A stretch of 64,000 nt of DNA from Erwinia billingiae Eb661 (GTDB taxonomy: Bacteria > Pseudomonadota > Gammaproteobacteria > Enterobacterales > Enterobacteriaceae): assembly GCF_000196615.1 (NCBI RefSeq), contig NC_014306.1, forward strand, positions 3,782,001-3,846,000. The letters are read 5' to 3'. Below are positions 21,683 to 31,302 of the stretch, piece by piece; position 1 is the stretch's first letter, and each line of letters begins with the position of its first letter. The notes beneath the pieces were generated by a model. That model had not been told where the DNA came from. It searched no databases and saw only the letters and a list, made by a program, of their open reading frames with translations. Both the position numbers and the translations under genes were made by a program.

Positions 21683-22420
21683 TTAGCGGAACAGATAGAA
21701 ATCGCGCGTCAGGCTGCAATGCGCTTCGGAATAATTGTGGTCTGGCCCGCGAATCGTCATACGATCAACAAACGGTTCGCCGGGTTTGGGTGACAGTGCC
21801 AACAGCACGCGATTTGGCGGGCGCATTTCGGTATCCGATATATCCGTACGACAATGCAGATGCCAGCCGCGCTGTTGAGCCAGCTCAACCAGTTTGTCTC
21901 CCGCAGAGGCTGGCAGCACCACACAGAAATAGCCTTCCTCGGTAATTAATTCTTCCGCGCAGCTCAGCAACACATCGTGCGTTAAATCCGTGGTATAACG
22001 AGCAGATGCGCGCTCAGGGCTGGCACAGTCTGTTCCGGGCACAAAATACGGCGGATTGCTGACGATCAGCGAGTAACGCTGCTCAGCGTTTTTTGACCAG
22101 TGAACAATGTCGTCCTGCCAGACGTGAATTCTGTCTGCCCAGGGGGACTCGGCGGCATTTTCCCGCGCCTGACCAACGGCCTGCTCGTCCAGCTCAACAG
22201 CATCAACCTCAACGTCCTGCCCGGTTCGCTGAGCCAGCATCAGTGCAATCAACCCGCTGCCGGTGCCGATATCCAGCACGCGTTGCGCACCTGCGACTGG
22301 CGCCCAGGCACCCAGCAACACGCCATCGGTTCCAACCTTCATCGCACAGCGATCGTGGGCGACAAAAAACTGTTTGAAGGTAAATCCGTTGGACCGAAGG
22401 ACCGCTTTCTGTTGAGACAT
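21683..22420 (-). CDS. trmN: tRNA1(Val) A37 N6-methyltransferase
   Basis: TrmN6 (YfiC) methylates A37 of tRNA1-Val. The protein has 245 residues from the ATG at 22420 ([20 protein letters not shown]), the start that matches E. coli; the frame continues upstream without family similarity. The SAM motif is [18 protein letters not shown], and the catalytic NPPY motif is ISNPPYF-like ([10 protein letters not shown]). It is convergent with nadB with a 4-bp gap, and divergent from srmB. Confidence 0.95.
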   Translation of the reverse strand: MSQQKAVLRSNGFTFKQFFVAHDRCAMKVGTDGVLLGAWAPVAGAQRVLDIGTGSGLIALMLAQRTGQDVEVDAVELDEQAVGQARENAAESPWADRIHVWQDDIVHWSKNAEQRYSLIVSNPPYFVPGTDCASPERASARYTTDLTHDVLLSCAEELITEEGYFCVVLPASAGDKLVELAQQRGWHLHCRTDISDTEMRPPNRVLLALSPKPGEPFVDRMTIRGPDHNYSEAHCSLTRDFYLFR

Positions 22421-22552
22421 TTGACTGACCTGAAATGGAAACGGCGCTAGCATAGGACAATATCCTCGTAAGGAAAAGTCATTCAGACCACACAAACAGA
22501 TGAAGATCGTGTTCAATCTGTCTATAATCAGCGCCCCAAACTGAGGTAGACC

Positions 22553-23884
22553 ATGACTGTAACCACTTTTTCCGAACTCGAACTAGATGAAAGCCTGCTG
22601 AAAGCATTGCAGGAGAAGGGCTATACACGCCCTACGGCTATCCAGGCCGCTGCGATCCCGCCTGCACTGGAGGGTCGTGACGTTCTGGGTTCGGCACCAA
22701 CCGGTACAGGCAAAACGGCGGCTTATCTGCTGCCCGTGCTTCAGCATTTGCTCGACTTCCCCCGTAAAAAATCCGGACCGCCGCGCGTTCTGATCTTAAC
22801 GCCGACGCGCGAACTGGCGATGCAGGTTGCCGATCAGGCCCGTGAGCTTGCTAAATACACCCATCTGGATATCGCGACGATAACCGGTGGCGTTGCGTAC
22901 ATGAACCACGCGGAAGTGTTCAGCGAAAACCAGGACGTCGTGGTCGCCACCACCGGCCGTCTGTTGCAGTACATCAAAGAAGAGAACTTTGACTGCCGCG
23001 CGGTAGAATCGCTGATCCTCGATGAAGCGGACCGCATGCTGGACATGGGCTTTGCCCAGGATATCGAAACCATCGCGGCTGAAACCCGCTGGCGCAAACA
23101 GACATTACTGTTCTCCGCCACGCTGGAAGGCGATGCGATTAAAGACTTCTCTGAACGTCTGCTGAACGAGCCGGAAGAAATTGAAGCCGATCCGGCCCGC
23201 CGCGAACGTAAAAAAATTCTGCAGTGGTACTATCGCGCAGATGACGTTAAGCATAAAACCGCGCTGTTGATCCACATGCTGAAACAGCCTGAAGTCACCC
23301 GCTCCGTGGTGTTTGTGCGTAAACGTGAGCGTGTGCACGAGCTGTGTGGCTGGCTGCGTGAAGCGGGCATTAACACCAGCTATCTGGAAGGCGAACTGGA
23401 GCAGTTCAAGCGTAACGAAGCGATTAAACGTGTGGTGGATGGCCGTGTAAACGTGCTGGTTGCAACCGATGTTGCCGCGCGCGGTATCGACATTGAAGAT
23501 GTCAGCCACGTGTTCAACTTCGATATGCCACGCACCTCCGACACCTACCTGCACCGTATTGGTCGTACTGGCCGCGCGGGTAAGAAAGGCATCGCGATTT
23601 CGCTGGTTGAAGCACACGACAACGTGTTGTTGGGTAAAGTGACTCGCTACATCAAGGAGCCGCTGAAATCCCGCACCATTGACGAACTACGTCCAACCAC
23701 TCGTCCGCCGAGTGAGAAGCTGAACGGCAAGCCGTCGAAGAAAGTGCTGGCCAAGCGCAAAGAGCTTAAACAGACGGAAGCGAAAGAAGCGCAGCCGCGT
23801 GCGAAAGAGCGCCATCGCGATACAAAGAACATTGGTAAGCGTCGTAAGCCTACCGCAGTGGCGAAACCGGACAGTGCTGAATAA
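22553..23884 (+). CDS. srmB: ATP-dependent RNA helicase SrmB
   Basis: SrmB is a DEAD-box helicase acting early in 50S subunit assembly. The 443 residues show the Q motif, motif I PTGTGKT, motif II DEAD ([12 protein letters not shown]), motif III SAT, and motif [13 protein letters not shown] basic C-terminal tail ([17 protein letters not shown]) is typical. The ATG at 22553 follows a GAGG-type site. An intrinsic terminator follows 15 bp after the stop. Confidence 0.97.
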   Translation: MTVTTFSELELDESLLKALQEKGYTRPTAIQAAAIPPALEGRDVLGSAPTGTGKTAAYLLPVLQHLLDFPRKKSGPPRVLILTPTRELAMQVADQARELAKYTHLDIATITGGVAYMNHAEVFSENQDVVVATTGRLLQYIKEENFDCRAVESLILDEADRMLDMGFAQDIETIAAETRWRKQTLLFSATLEGDAIKDFSERLLNEPEEIEADPARRERKKILQWYYRADDVKHKTALLIHMLKQPEVTRSVVFVRKRERVHELCGWLREAGINTSYLEGELEQFKRNEAIKRVVDGRVNVLVATDVAARGIDIEDVSHVFNFDMPRTSDTYLHRIGRTGRAGKKGIAISLVEAHDNVLLGKVTRYIKEPLKSRTIDELRPTTRPPSEKLNGKPSKKVLAKRKELKQTEAKEAQPRAKERHRDTKNIGKRRKPTAVAKPDSAE

Positions 23885-23898
23885 TTGCACCGCATAAC

Positions 23899-23928
23899 AA
23901 AAAACCGCCCGTAGCAGGCGGTTTTTTT
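23899..23928 (+). terminator. Intrinsic terminator of srmB
   Basis: CCGCC and GGCGG arms flanked by A and T runs (AAAA upstream, TTTTTTT downstream), just after the srmB stop. It can act in both directions. Confidence 0.88.
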
Positions 23929-24025
23929 ATGTCTGTGATGCAGAAAAATAACGGTTCCAACAAATTTTCAATCTGAAAATGGGCATTGTTGCCTCAGTCC
24001 AATTTAACCCTGAAACAACAACCCC

Positions 24026-24100
24026 CTATTTTCATTAACTTTCATCAGATTACAATGAAAATAGCGCTGCTGCACTTTTCAACACGCGTCCTATTTTCAT
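24026..24100. repeat. Three copies of CTATTTTCAT in srmB-grcA gap
   Basis: CTATTTTCATT (24026-24036) and its exact reverse complement AATGAAAATAG (24054-24064) form 11-bp arms around a 17-base loop. A third direct copy CTATTTTCAT is at 24091-24100. The role is unknown; the region lies between the srmB terminator and the grcA stop. Confidence 0.7.
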
Positions 24101-24130
24101 GGCGATAACAGGGGTAATTTTCCCCGATTA

Positions 24131-24514
24131 TTACAGACTTTCTGTGAAGGTACGGGCGATCACATCGCGCTGCTGTTCTGGCGTCAATGAATTGAAACGC
24201 ACAGCATAGCCAGAAACACGAATTGTCAGTTGAGGATACTTTTCGGGATGATCGACAGCATCCTGCAGCGTCTCGCGGCGTAGCACGTTAACATTCAGAT
24301 GCTGACCGCCTTCCACACGCACTTCCGGCTTCACTTCCAACGGAATTTCACGGTATTCGATTTGGCCTAACTCACTGACCGGCACAACCTGATCCTGGTT
24401 ATAACCTTCTTTGGCACACACGCAGCGTGCTTCAGCTTTCTCGTTGTCCAGCAGCCAGAATGAGTTCAGCAGACCGGCGTTGGATGCTTTAGTAATTTGA
24501 ATTCCGGTAATCAT
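24131..24514 (-). CDS. grcA: Autonomous glycyl radical cofactor GrcA
   Basis: GrcA (YfiD) is a spare glycyl-radical domain that rescues oxygen-damaged pyruvate formate-lyase. The protein has 127 residues from the ATG at 24514 after GGAGGCACAATC. The C-terminal half is almost identical to the end of PflB, with the radical Gly102 in [13 protein letters not shown]. The frame is open upstream, but this start matches E. coli. An FNR-type site about 105 bp upstream fits anaerobic induction. It is divergent from ung. Confidence 0.97.
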   Translation of the reverse strand: MITGIQITKASNAGLLNSFWLLDNEKAEARCVCAKEGYNQDQVVPVSELGQIEYREIPLEVKPEVRVEGGQHLNVNVLRRETLQDAVDHPEKYPQLTIRVSGYAVRFNSLTPEQQRDVIARTFTESL

Positions 24515-24589
24515 GATTGTGCCTCCAGGCAGTTCAGGGCTGATAACTATCAGCAAGGATAATGGAGCAGGATTGACTCATATCCGATC

Positions 24590-24631
24590 TGTATATCAGC
24601 CCGAAGGTGGTGCCTCTTTGACCAAAATCAA
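24590..24631 (-). promoter_or_regulatory. FNR-activated promoter of grcA
   Basis: TTGAC-CAAA-ATCAA (24618-24631) matches nine of ten FNR half-site bases. On the minus strand a TATACA -10 follows at 24595-24590, placing the FNR centre near -41.5, the usual activating position. A weaker partner TCAA-TTTTCG-TCAA sits about 63 bp further upstream (24681-24694); E. coli yfiD is known to have two FNR sites. Confidence 0.75.
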
Positions 24632-24796
24632 TATTCTGCCGCGGATGAAAATGCATCCCCGAACAACTTAATGATTTAGCTCAATTTTCGTCAAACCCTC
24701 GCTTCATATTTTTTTGTAAAATATCAACAATATTTTAAGTTTTACCGCTCGCGGTTCCACGTTAAGCTACACGGCTTAAACGTTAAGGAGGCGATA

Positions 24797-25477
24797 ATGG
24801 CCAACACACTGACCTGGCACGACGTGCTGGCAGAGGAAAAAGAGAAGCCCTATTTCATTGAAACGCTGGCCAAAGTGGCTCATGAACGTGCGTCGGGCAA
24901 AATCGTCTATCCGCCTCAGAAAGATGTGTTCAACGCGCTAAGGATGACGGAATTAGGGGATATCAAAGTGGTTATCCTCGGTCAGGACCCTTATCACGGC
25001 CCCAATCAGGCTCATGGTCTGGCCTTCTCAGTGCTGCCTGGCGTGGCTGTGCCGCCATCACTGGTGAATATGTACAAAGAGCTGGTTACAGACATTCCCG
25101 GTTTCATCCGTCCGCAGCACGGCTTCCTCGAGAGCTGGGCACGTCAGGGCGTGATGTTGCTCAACACGGTTTTAACTGTTGAAGGCGGCAATGCCCATTC
25201 ACACGCGAAATTTGGCTGGGAAACCTTTACCGACAGAGTGATCGCTGCGATTAACGAACATCGCGAAGGGGTGGTATTCCTGCTGTGGGGCGCACATGCG
25301 CAAAAGAAAGGCAGCATTATCGATCGTCAGCGGCACCATGTGTTGCTGGCACCTCACCCTTCCCCACTCTCAGCCCATCGTGGCTTCTTTGGTAGCGGTC
25401 ATTTTTCAAGCACCAACGAATGGCTGGAGCAGCACGGCGAAAAACCGATCGACTGGCAGCCGGTTTTGCCGGAATAA
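24797..25477 (+). CDS. ung: Uracil-DNA glycosylase
   Basis: Ung removes uracil from DNA in base-excision repair. The 226 residues contain motif A GQDPYHG with the water-activating Asp64, and motif [19 protein letters not shown], including the catalytic His. The ATG at 24797 follows AAGGAGGCGATA, a strong ribosome-binding site. It is divergent from grcA and ends at a bidirectional terminator shared with grpE. Confidence 0.98.
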   Translation: MANTLTWHDVLAEEKEKPYFIETLAKVAHERASGKIVYPPQKDVFNALRMTELGDIKVVILGQDPYHGPNQAHGLAFSVLPGVAVPPSLVNMYKELVTDIPGFIRPQHGFLESWARQGVMLLNTVLTVEGGNAHSHAKFGWETFTDRVIAAINEHREGVVFLLWGAHAQKKGSIIDRQRHHVLLAPHPSPLSAHRGFFGSGHFSSTNEWLEQHGEKPIDWQPVLPE

Positions 25478-25484
25478 GAGCATA

Positions 25485-25511
25485 AAAAAAAGCACCCGAG
25501 GGTGCTTTTTT
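25485..25511. terminator. Bidirectional terminator between ung and grpE
   Basis: GCACC-CGAG-GGTGC stem flanked by a long A-run on one side and T-run on the other. It serves the convergent ung and grpE. It also marks one edge of the rearranged block described in the findings. Confidence 0.88.
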
Positions 25512-25526
25512 AATGGGTCAGCGCGA

Positions 25527-26108
25527 TTACGCTTTGGCTTTCGCTACGGCAACCATCGCCGGACGAAGCAGACGGCCATTCAGCGTGTAACCACGTTGCA
25601 TCACCATCAGAACGTGGTTTGGCGCCACATCCTCAGATTCCATCATCGACATCGCCTGGTGCAATTCAGGGTTGAACGGCACGTTAATGTCGCCAATCAC
25701 TTCCACACCGAATTTACGGACTGCGCCCAACAAAGATTTCAGCGTCAGCTCAATCCCTTCGACCATTGAGTTCAGTTCAGGATTGCTTTTGTCAGCCACT
25801 TCCAGCGCGCGCTCCAGGCTATCGATCACTGGCAGCAGTTCGTTGGCAAATTTTTCCAGCGCAAATTTGTGCGCTTTTTCGACGTCCAGTTCGGTACGGC
25901 GACGGATGTTCTCAATCTCAGCCTGGGCACGGATTTGAGCTTCACGTACGCCACCCTGAGACTGTGCCAGCTGGACTTCCAGCTCGGCAATACGCTCATC
26001 ACGCGGATCGACCGCTTCGGCTGTGTCTGCGCCCTGATTCTGCGCCTGCTCCATCTCGATATCGTCTGAGACTTGCTCGTTTGGGGTGTTCTGTTCTTTA
26101 CTACTCAT
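25527..26108 (-). CDS. grpE: Nucleotide exchange factor GrpE
   Basis: GrpE releases ADP from DnaK. The 193 residues from the ATG at 26108 ([12 protein letters not shown]) have an acidic disordered head, a long coiled coil (about 50-110) and the C-terminal beta domain with [19 protein letters not shown]. The frame extends eight codons upstream, but the family start is used. A near-perfect sigma-32 promoter precedes it. It is divergent from nadK, as in E. coli. Confidence 0.97.
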   Translation of the reverse strand: MSSKEQNTPNEQVSDDIEMEQAQNQGADTAEAVDPRDERIAELEVQLAQSQGGVREAQIRAQAEIENIRRRTELDVEKAHKFALEKFANELLPVIDSLERALEVADKSNPELNSMVEGIELTLKSLLGAVRKFGVEVIGDINVPFNPELHQAMSMMESEDVAPNHVLMVMQRGYTLNGRLLRPAMVAVAKAKA

Positions 26109-26152
26109 GAATTTCTCCGCGTTTATGCACATTCATCTCGCTGGTTCGCTTA

Positions 26153-26180
26153 TTATGGGGATCAGAATTGCGGTTTCAAG
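26153..26180 (-). promoter_or_regulatory. Sigma-32 heat-shock promoter of grpE
   Basis: On the minus strand CTTGAAA (26180-26174) and CCCCATAA (26160-26153) are spaced by 13 bp, matching the sigma-32 consensus CTTGAAA-N11..15-CCCCATNT. It is about 45 bp before the grpE start. Confidence 0.92.
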
Positions 26181-26232
26181 GGAACCCGTCACATTGTCTG
26201 AGGTAGTTTACCTCATGAGGAACGCCAGCATC

Positions 26233-27111
26233 ATGAACAAACATTTCAACTGTATCGGTATTGTGGGCCATCCGCGCCATCCTACCGCGTTGACGACACA
26301 CGAGATGCTCTATCGCTGGCTGACAACCAAAGGCTACGAGGTGATTATCGAGCAGCAGATCGCCCGTGAGCTGAATCTGACGGACGTTGAAACCGGCACG
26401 TTGGCGGAAATTGGTCAGCGAGCCGATCTGGCCGTAGTGGTCGGCGGTGATGGTAATATGCTGGGCGCGGCGCGCGTACTGGCCCGTTACGATATCAAAG
26501 TGATTGGGATCAACCGTGGCAATCTTGGCTTTCTGACCGATCTCGATCCGGATAATGCCCAGCAGCAGTTAGCCGACGTGCTGGAAGGTAAATACATTAC
26601 AGAAAGCCGCTTCCTGCTTGAAGCGCAGGTGTGCCGCCAGGGCCGTGAACCGCGCATCGGCACGGCCATTAATGAAGTGGTGCTGCATCCAGGCAAAGTG
26701 GCCCATATGATTGAATTCGAAGTCTACATTGATGAGTCGTTCGCCTTCTCTCAGCGCTCCGATGGCTTGATTATCTCCACGCCGACCGGTTCAACGGCGT
26801 ATTCACTTTCCGCAGGCGGCCCCATTTTAACGCCGTCTCTGGATGCCATCGCGATTGTGCCGATGTTCCCGCATACGCTCTCCGCAAGGCCACTGGTGAT
26901 TAACAGCAGCAGCACCATTCGCCTGCGCTTTTCCCATATGCGCGGCGACCTGGAAGTCAGCTGTGACAGCCAGATTGCCCTGCCAATTCAGGAAGGTGAA
27001 GACGTCTTGATCCGCCGGAATAACGATCACCTCAATCTCATCCATCCCCAAAACTATAATTATTTCAATACGCTGAGCTCTAAGCTCGCCTGGTCGAAAA
27101 AATTGTTTTAA
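26233..27111 (+). CDS. nadK: NAD kinase
   Basis: NadK phosphorylates NAD to NADP. The protein has 292 residues from the ATG at 26233 ([20 protein letters not shown]), matching the E. coli length. The catalytic [11 protein letters not shown] motif, the [10 protein letters not shown] segment and [17 protein letters not shown] are present. The frame is open about 150 bp upstream, but that part overlaps the grpE promoter and is unlike the family. Confidence 0.97.
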   Translation: MNKHFNCIGIVGHPRHPTALTTHEMLYRWLTTKGYEVIIEQQIARELNLTDVETGTLAEIGQRADLAVVVGGDGNMLGAARVLARYDIKVIGINRGNLGFLTDLDPDNAQQQLADVLEGKYITESRFLLEAQVCRQGREPRIGTAINEVVLHPGKVAHMIEFEVYIDESFAFSQRSDGLIISTPTGSTAYSLSAGGPILTPSLDAIAIVPMFPHTLSARPLVINSSSTIRLRFSHMRGDLEVSCDSQIALPIQEGEDVLIRRNNDHLNLIHPQNYNYFNTLSSKLAWSKKLF

Positions 27112-27130
27112 AAACCAACGCCAGCTACTT

Positions 27131-27172
27131 TACTGGTTATAAAACCAGTATATACTGTATGAAAAACCATAT
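27131..27172 (+). promoter_or_regulatory. Two LexA boxes and promoter of recN
   Basis: Box 1 (27131-27150) is a near-perfect palindrome with TACTG and CAGTA ends (CTG-N10-CAG). Box 2 (27153-27172) starts TACTGTATG and is degenerate at its right end. A TTTACT/TATACT pair with 16-bp spacing is overlapped by box 1. Two boxes match the tight SOS control known for E. coli recN. Confidence 0.85.
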
Positions 27173-27199
27173 CTGTGTTTACGTACAGGAATACCCACT

Positions 27200-28861
27200 A
27201 TGCTGGCACAACTGACCATCAGTAATTTTGCGATTGTTCGTGAACTTGAAATCGATTTTCAGCGTGGCATGACCGCCATCACCGGCGAGACCGGCGCAGG
27301 GAAGTCCATTGCTATTGATGCGCTCGGCTTGTGCCTGGGCGGTCGGGCGGAAGCGGATATGGTTCGCCTTGGCGCTTCCCGCGCCGATATTTGTGCGCGC
27401 TTCTCTCTAAAAGATACCCCTTCTGCTTTGACGTGGCTGGTTGAAAACCAGCTTGATGAAGGTAACGAGTGCCTGTTGCGCCGGGTGATCAGCAGTGACG
27501 GCCGTTCACGCGGCTTTATCAACGGCACTGCGGTTCCCCTTTCTCAGCTACGCGACCTCGGTCAGTTGCTGATCCAGATCCACGGTCAACATGCTCACCA
27601 GCTTCTGCTGAAACCCGAACATCAGAAAACGCTGCTAGATGGTTACGCCGGAGAAACCGGCCTGATGCAGGAAATGGCGACAAGCTATCGTGCATGGCAC
27701 CAAAGCTGCCGCGTGCTGGCACAGCATCAGCAACTCTCTCAGGAGCGCGAGGCTCGCCGTGAGCTTCTGCAATATCAGCTGAAAGAGCTGAACGAGTTCG
27801 CGCCCGTGACCGGTGAATATGAAGCGATTGATGAAGAGTACAAGCGTCTGGCCAACAGCGGGCAGCTGCTCTCCACCAGTCAACAAGCTCTGATGCTGCT
27901 GGCTGATGGCGAAGACGCCACGTTGCAGAATCAGCTGTATACCGCTCAGCAATTGCTTAGCGAGCTGCTGACGATGGATGACAAGCTCAGCGGGGTCTAT
28001 AAGCTGCTGGATGAAGCATCCATTCAAATCAGTGAAGCCAGCGATGAACTCCGTCACTACTGCGAACGTCTGGATCTCGATCCAAACCGTCTGCATGAGC
28101 TTGAACAGCGGATATCTAAACAGATCGCTCTGGCGCGCAAACACCACATCTCCCCTGAAGAACTGCCGGTCTTCCACCAGCAGCTGCTGGAAGAACAAGG
28201 TCTGCTCGATCAGCAGGAGAGCGATCAGGAAGATCTGACGCTGACCGTTTCCCGCCATCATCGTGCGGCAATGACCTGTGCTGAGCAGTTGCATCAGCGC
28301 CGTGTGCATTTCGCAGAAGAATTGAGCCGCCTGATTGGTGAGAGCATGCATGCGCTCTCCATGCCGCACGGTAAGCTGGGGATTGAGGTGCTGTTTAACG
28401 CTGACCATTTGACCGCTGAGGGTGCAGACCGTATCGATTTCCGTGTGACCACTAACCCTGGTCAGCCGCTTCAACCGTTGTCTAAAGTGGCCTCTGGCGG
28501 TGAGCTGTCGCGTATTGCCCTCGCCATTCAGGTGATTACAGCCCGTAAGATGGATACGCCAGCGTTGATTTTCGATGAGGTGGATGTGGGCATCAGCGGT
28601 CCTACCGCAGCCGTGGTCGGTAAGATGCTGCGTCAGTTAGGGGAATCCACGCAGGTTATGTGTGTGACCCACCTTCCGCAGGTTGCGGGCTGTGGAAATC
28701 ATCATTTCTACGTCAGTAAAGAGACCGATGGCGAAATGACTGAAACCCATATGATCCCGTTGGATAAACGTGCCCGTCTGCAGGAACTGGCCCGTCTGCT
28801 GGGCGGTAGCGAGGTCACTCGCAACACGCTGGCGAACGCAAAGGAGCTTTTAGCAGCCTGA
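27200..28861 (+). CDS. recN: DNA repair protein RecN
   Basis: RecN is an SMC-like ATPase of double-strand-break repair. The 553 residues have the Walker A motif GETGAGKS near residue 30, a long coiled-coil middle (about 150-360), the signature [17 protein letters not shown] and Walker [14 protein letters not shown]. Length is full. Two LexA boxes upstream indicate SOS induction. The order nadK-recN-bamE matches E. coli. Confidence 0.98.
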   Translation: MLAQLTISNFAIVRELEIDFQRGMTAITGETGAGKSIAIDALGLCLGGRAEADMVRLGASRADICARFSLKDTPSALTWLVENQLDEGNECLLRRVISSDGRSRGFINGTAVPLSQLRDLGQLLIQIHGQHAHQLLLKPEHQKTLLDGYAGETGLMQEMATSYRAWHQSCRVLAQHQQLSQEREARRELLQYQLKELNEFAPVTGEYEAIDEEYKRLANSGQLLSTSQQALMLLADGEDATLQNQLYTAQQLLSELLTMDDKLSGVYKLLDEASIQISEASDELRHYCERLDLDPNRLHELEQRISKQIALARKHHISPEELPVFHQQLLEEQGLLDQQESDQEDLTLTVSRHHRAAMTCAEQLHQRRVHFAEELSRLIGESMHALSMPHGKLGIEVLFNADHLTAEGADRIDFRVTTNPGQPLQPLSKVASGGELSRIALAIQVITARKMDTPALIFDEVDVGISGPTAAVVGKMLRQLGESTQVMCVTHLPQVAGCGNHHFYVSKETDGEMTETHMIPLDKRARLQELARLLGGSEVTRNTLANAKELLAA

Positions 28862-29014
28862 TTGCCGCACTTTTTTGGCCTGTTGTGGTCATATCCTTGC
28901 TCCGTAGAGGTTTCAAACTGCGGAAAGGTTTATTATCATCGTCTTCTTACGCTGTAATCGTAGCGAACGTTCGATGCAGCCAGATTGTTGGCCCGAAAAG
29001 GAATAGAGATACTT

Positions 29015-29365
29015 ATGCGCTGTAAAACGCTGACTGCTGCGGCGGTGGTTCTTCTGATGATGACTGCTGGATGTTCCACTCTGGAGCGAGTGGTTTACCG
29101 CCCGGACATCAACCAGGGCAATTACCTGGTTGCGAATGATGTTTCCAAAATTCATACCGGCATGACGCAACAGCAGGTGGCTTACACCCTGGGCACGCCG
29201 ATGATGCGCGACCCGTTTGGTAGCAACGTCTGGTATTACGTGTTCCGCCAGGAGCCAGGCCATGAGCCTGTGACTCAGCAGACGCTGACGCTGACCTTTG
29301 ATGGTAGCGGTACCCTGACCAACATTGATAACAAGCCAACCCTGAGCGGCAAGAAAAGCGGTTAA
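29015..29365 (+). CDS. bamE: Outer membrane assembly lipoprotein BamE
   Basis: BamE (SmpA) is a lipoprotein of the BAM complex that inserts beta-barrel proteins. The 116 residues from the ATG at 29015 begin with a signal peptide and a lipobox MTAGC, with lipidated Cys20. The SmpA/OmlA domain follows ([28 protein letters not shown], given here only as a region at about 33-60). It is convergent with rnfH across a shared terminator. Confidence 0.96.
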   Translation: MRCKTLTAAAVVLLMMTAGCSTLERVVYRPDINQGNYLVANDVSKIHTGMTQQQVAYTLGTPMMRDPFGSNVWYYVFRQEPGHEPVTQQTLTLTFDGSGTLTNIDNKPTLSGKKSG

Positions 29366-29389
29366 CAGCAGGCTTGTTGATGAAATCGT

Positions 29390-29415
29390 AAGGCGCTAAG
29401 GCGCCTTATTTTTTT
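29390..29415 (+). terminator. Terminator of bamE overlapping the rnfH 3' end
   Basis: AAGGCGC-TAAG-GCGCCTT stem followed by ATTTTTTT. The stem and tail contain the last codons and stop of rnfH on the other strand. Confidence 0.85.
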
Positions 29416-29693
29416 GCCGCGCGTTCGGCGCGCTGACGGCGGAGTTCTTTCGGGTCGGCCAGTAACGGGCGATAGATTTCAATGCGATCGCCACTGTGTA
29501 CCTCATCCCCCAGTTTTACCGGACGACTAAAAACACCCACTTTGTTACTGGCGAGATTGATATCACTTCTGAGTTCAAGAATGCCGGAAGCTTTGATAGC
29601 GTCTTCGACAGTCGCGCCCTCTTCCACGTTAACCGTGTACAGATACTGTTTTTCTGGCAACGCATAGACCACTTCAACCGCGATATCAGGCAC
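29406..29693 (-). CDS. rnfH: RnfH family protein (RatB)
   Basis: This 95-residue ubiquitin-fold (UPF0125) protein has an unknown biochemical role and is found next to ratA. It reads [20 protein letters not shown] and ends with a basic tail [15 protein letters not shown] use the GTG start at 29693, which matches the E. coli protein; it overlaps the ratA stop by eight bases, suggesting coupling. The frame extends further upstream inside ratA but without family similarity. Confidence 0.92.
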   Translation of the reverse strand: MPDIAVEVVYALPEKQYLYTVNVEEGATVEDAIKASGILELRSDINLASNKVGVFSRPVKLGDEVHSGDRIEIYRPLLADPKELRRQRAERAAKK

Positions 29694-30120
29694 TGTAGAC
29701 CTCTTTCGCGCGTTTAGTAAACGCCTGCACCATGCTGCTTGCCAGCTCTTTGAAGATGCGTCCAAAGGCCAGTTCAACCAGCATATTGGTGAACTCAAAG
29801 TCCAGACTCAACTCAACCTTGCAGGCATCATCACTGAGCGCGGTGAACTTCCAGCCACCGTTCAATTTGCGGAACGGGCCATCAACCAGCTGCATAGCAA
29901 TGCTCTGGTTATCCGTCAGCGTATTTCGCGTGACAAACGTTTTACTGATCCCAGCCTTAGAGACATCCACTGACGCGGTCATCTGCTGTTCGCTGGCATC
30001 GAGAATACGGCTACCGGTACACCCTGGAAGAAATTCCGGATAGGCATCCACATCGTTTACCAACCGGAACATCTGCTCTGCGCTGTAGGGCACCAACGCG
30101 GAACGACTAATCTGAGACAT
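29686..30120 (-). CDS. ratA: Ribosome association toxin / CoQ-binding START-domain protein RatA
   Basis: This 144-residue polyketide-cyclase/START-fold protein is homologous to mitochondrial Coq10. In E. coli overproduced RatA was reported to block 70S formation; a role with ubiquinone is suggested by the Coq10 homology. Motifs include [26 protein letters not shown] and [16 protein letters not shown]. It begins [12 protein letters not shown]. It is divergent from smpB and is followed by rnfH. Confidence 0.93.
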   Translation of the reverse strand: MSQISRSALVPYSAEQMFRLVNDVDAYPEFLPGCTGSRILDASEQQMTASVDVSKAGISKTFVTRNTLTDNQSIAMQLVDGPFRKLNGGWKFTALSDDACKVELSLDFEFTNMLVELAFGRIFKELASSMVQAFTKRAKEVYSA

Positions 30121-30278
30121 AACGTTTCCTGTTAATCTTCAACTTTTCAATAATACCATCGCCGGCAGGCAAACAAAAATTCTCAGCCGCCAGCGTTCTG
30201 CTAAAATAGCGCTTTTCCCCGTCTCGTTTGTTACAGGGGATGCCTTCAATCACTGCTTCATGTAAACTAAGTGGCACT

Positions 30279-30761
30279 ATGACTAAGAAAAAAGCACATA
30301 AACCCGGTTCCGCTACCATTGCCATGAACAAACGGGCCCGCCATGAATACTTCATTGAAGATGAATTCGAAGCGGGACTGTCGCTCCAGGGATGGGAAGT
30401 CAAATCACTCCGCGCAGGAAAGGCTAACATCAGCGAAAGCTACATCATGCTGCGTGATGGGGAAGCCTTTCTGTTCGGCGCAACCTTCCAGGCGTTGATT
30501 GGCGCATCCTCGCATGTGGTCTGCGACCCGACCCGCACCCGCAAGCTTCTTCTTAAGGAGCGCGAGCTGGCAATCCTGTTCGATAAAGCCAACCGCGATG
30601 GTTACACCATCGTCGCTTTATCCCTGTACTGGAAAAACGCCTGGGCCAAGCTGAAGATTGGCGTAGCCAAAGGTAAGAAAGAGCACGACAAACGCGGTGA
30701 TATCAAAGATCGCGAATGGAAGACCGACAAAGCACGTATTATGAAACACGCAAATCGCTAA
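30279..30761 (+). CDS. smpB: SsrA-binding protein SmpB
   Basis: SmpB binds tmRNA and acts as the codon-anticodon mimic in trans-translation. The protein has 160 residues from the ATG at 30279 ([24 protein letters not shown]). It has the OB-fold signatures [16 protein letters not shown] and [18 protein letters not shown], and a basic C-terminal tail ([11 protein letters not shown]) that enters the mRNA channel. It is immediately upstream of ssrA, its partner RNA. Confidence 0.98.
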   Translation: MTKKKAHKPGSATIAMNKRARHEYFIEDEFEAGLSLQGWEVKSLRAGKANISESYIMLRDGEAFLFGATFQALIGASSHVVCDPTRTRKLLLKERELAILFDKANRDGYTIVALSLYWKNAWAKLKIGVAKGKKEHDKRGDIKDREWKTDKARIMKHANR

Positions 30762-30813
30762 GCCTATGGCGTAGCGACAGGTTTTTCTGTTATAGTGGTT
30801 CACAGTAGTACAT

Positions 30814-31177
30814 GGGGCTGATTCTGGATTCGACAGGATTTGCGAAGCCCTAGGAGCATGCCGAGGGGCGGTTTGCCTCGTTAAAAGCCGCAAAAAAATA
30901 GTTGCAAACGACGAAAACTACGCACTAGCAGCTTAATAACCTGCTCAGAGCCCTCTCTCCCTAGCCTCCGTTCTTAGGACGGGGATCAAGAGAGGTCAAA
31001 AACAAAAGAACTCGTGTGGATGTCCTGCCTGGGGCTGAAACACTAAACCTAATCAGGCTAGTTGGTTAGTGGCGTGTCCGTTCGCAGCTAACCGGCGAAT
31101 GTAAAGACAGGACTAAGCATGTAGTGCCGACGGTGTAGTAATTCTGGACGCGGGTTCAACTCCCGCCAGCTCCACCA
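30814..31177 (+). ncRNA. ssrA: tmRNA (SsrA)
   Basis: This RNA of 364 nt rescues stalled ribosomes and tags the unfinished protein. The 5' end GGGGCTGATT pairs with AGCTCC near the 3' end to form the tRNA-Ala-like acceptor, ending ACCA. The tag frame begins at GCA 30904 and encodes ANDENYALAA, then TAATAA at 30934-30939. The T-arm GGGTTCAACTCCCGC is intact. There is no sign of a disrupted or duplicated 3' end, so this common integration site is empty on this side. Confidence 0.98.
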
Positions 31178-31222
31178 AATTCTTGGTCGATGGTTACCAG
31201 ACCCACTCGATGAAGTCCTGAG

Positions 31223-31255
31223 AACCCACACGGTGAAAACCTTGTGGGTTTTTTT
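31223..31255 (+). terminator. Intrinsic terminator of ssrA
   Basis: AACCCACA and TGTGGGTT arms followed by TTTTT, 45 bp after the tmRNA 3' end. Confidence 0.88.
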
Positions 31256-31302
31256 GTGCCTGATATCTTTCGTAACCTGGCTGAAATAAGGTATAAAGCC
31301 GC

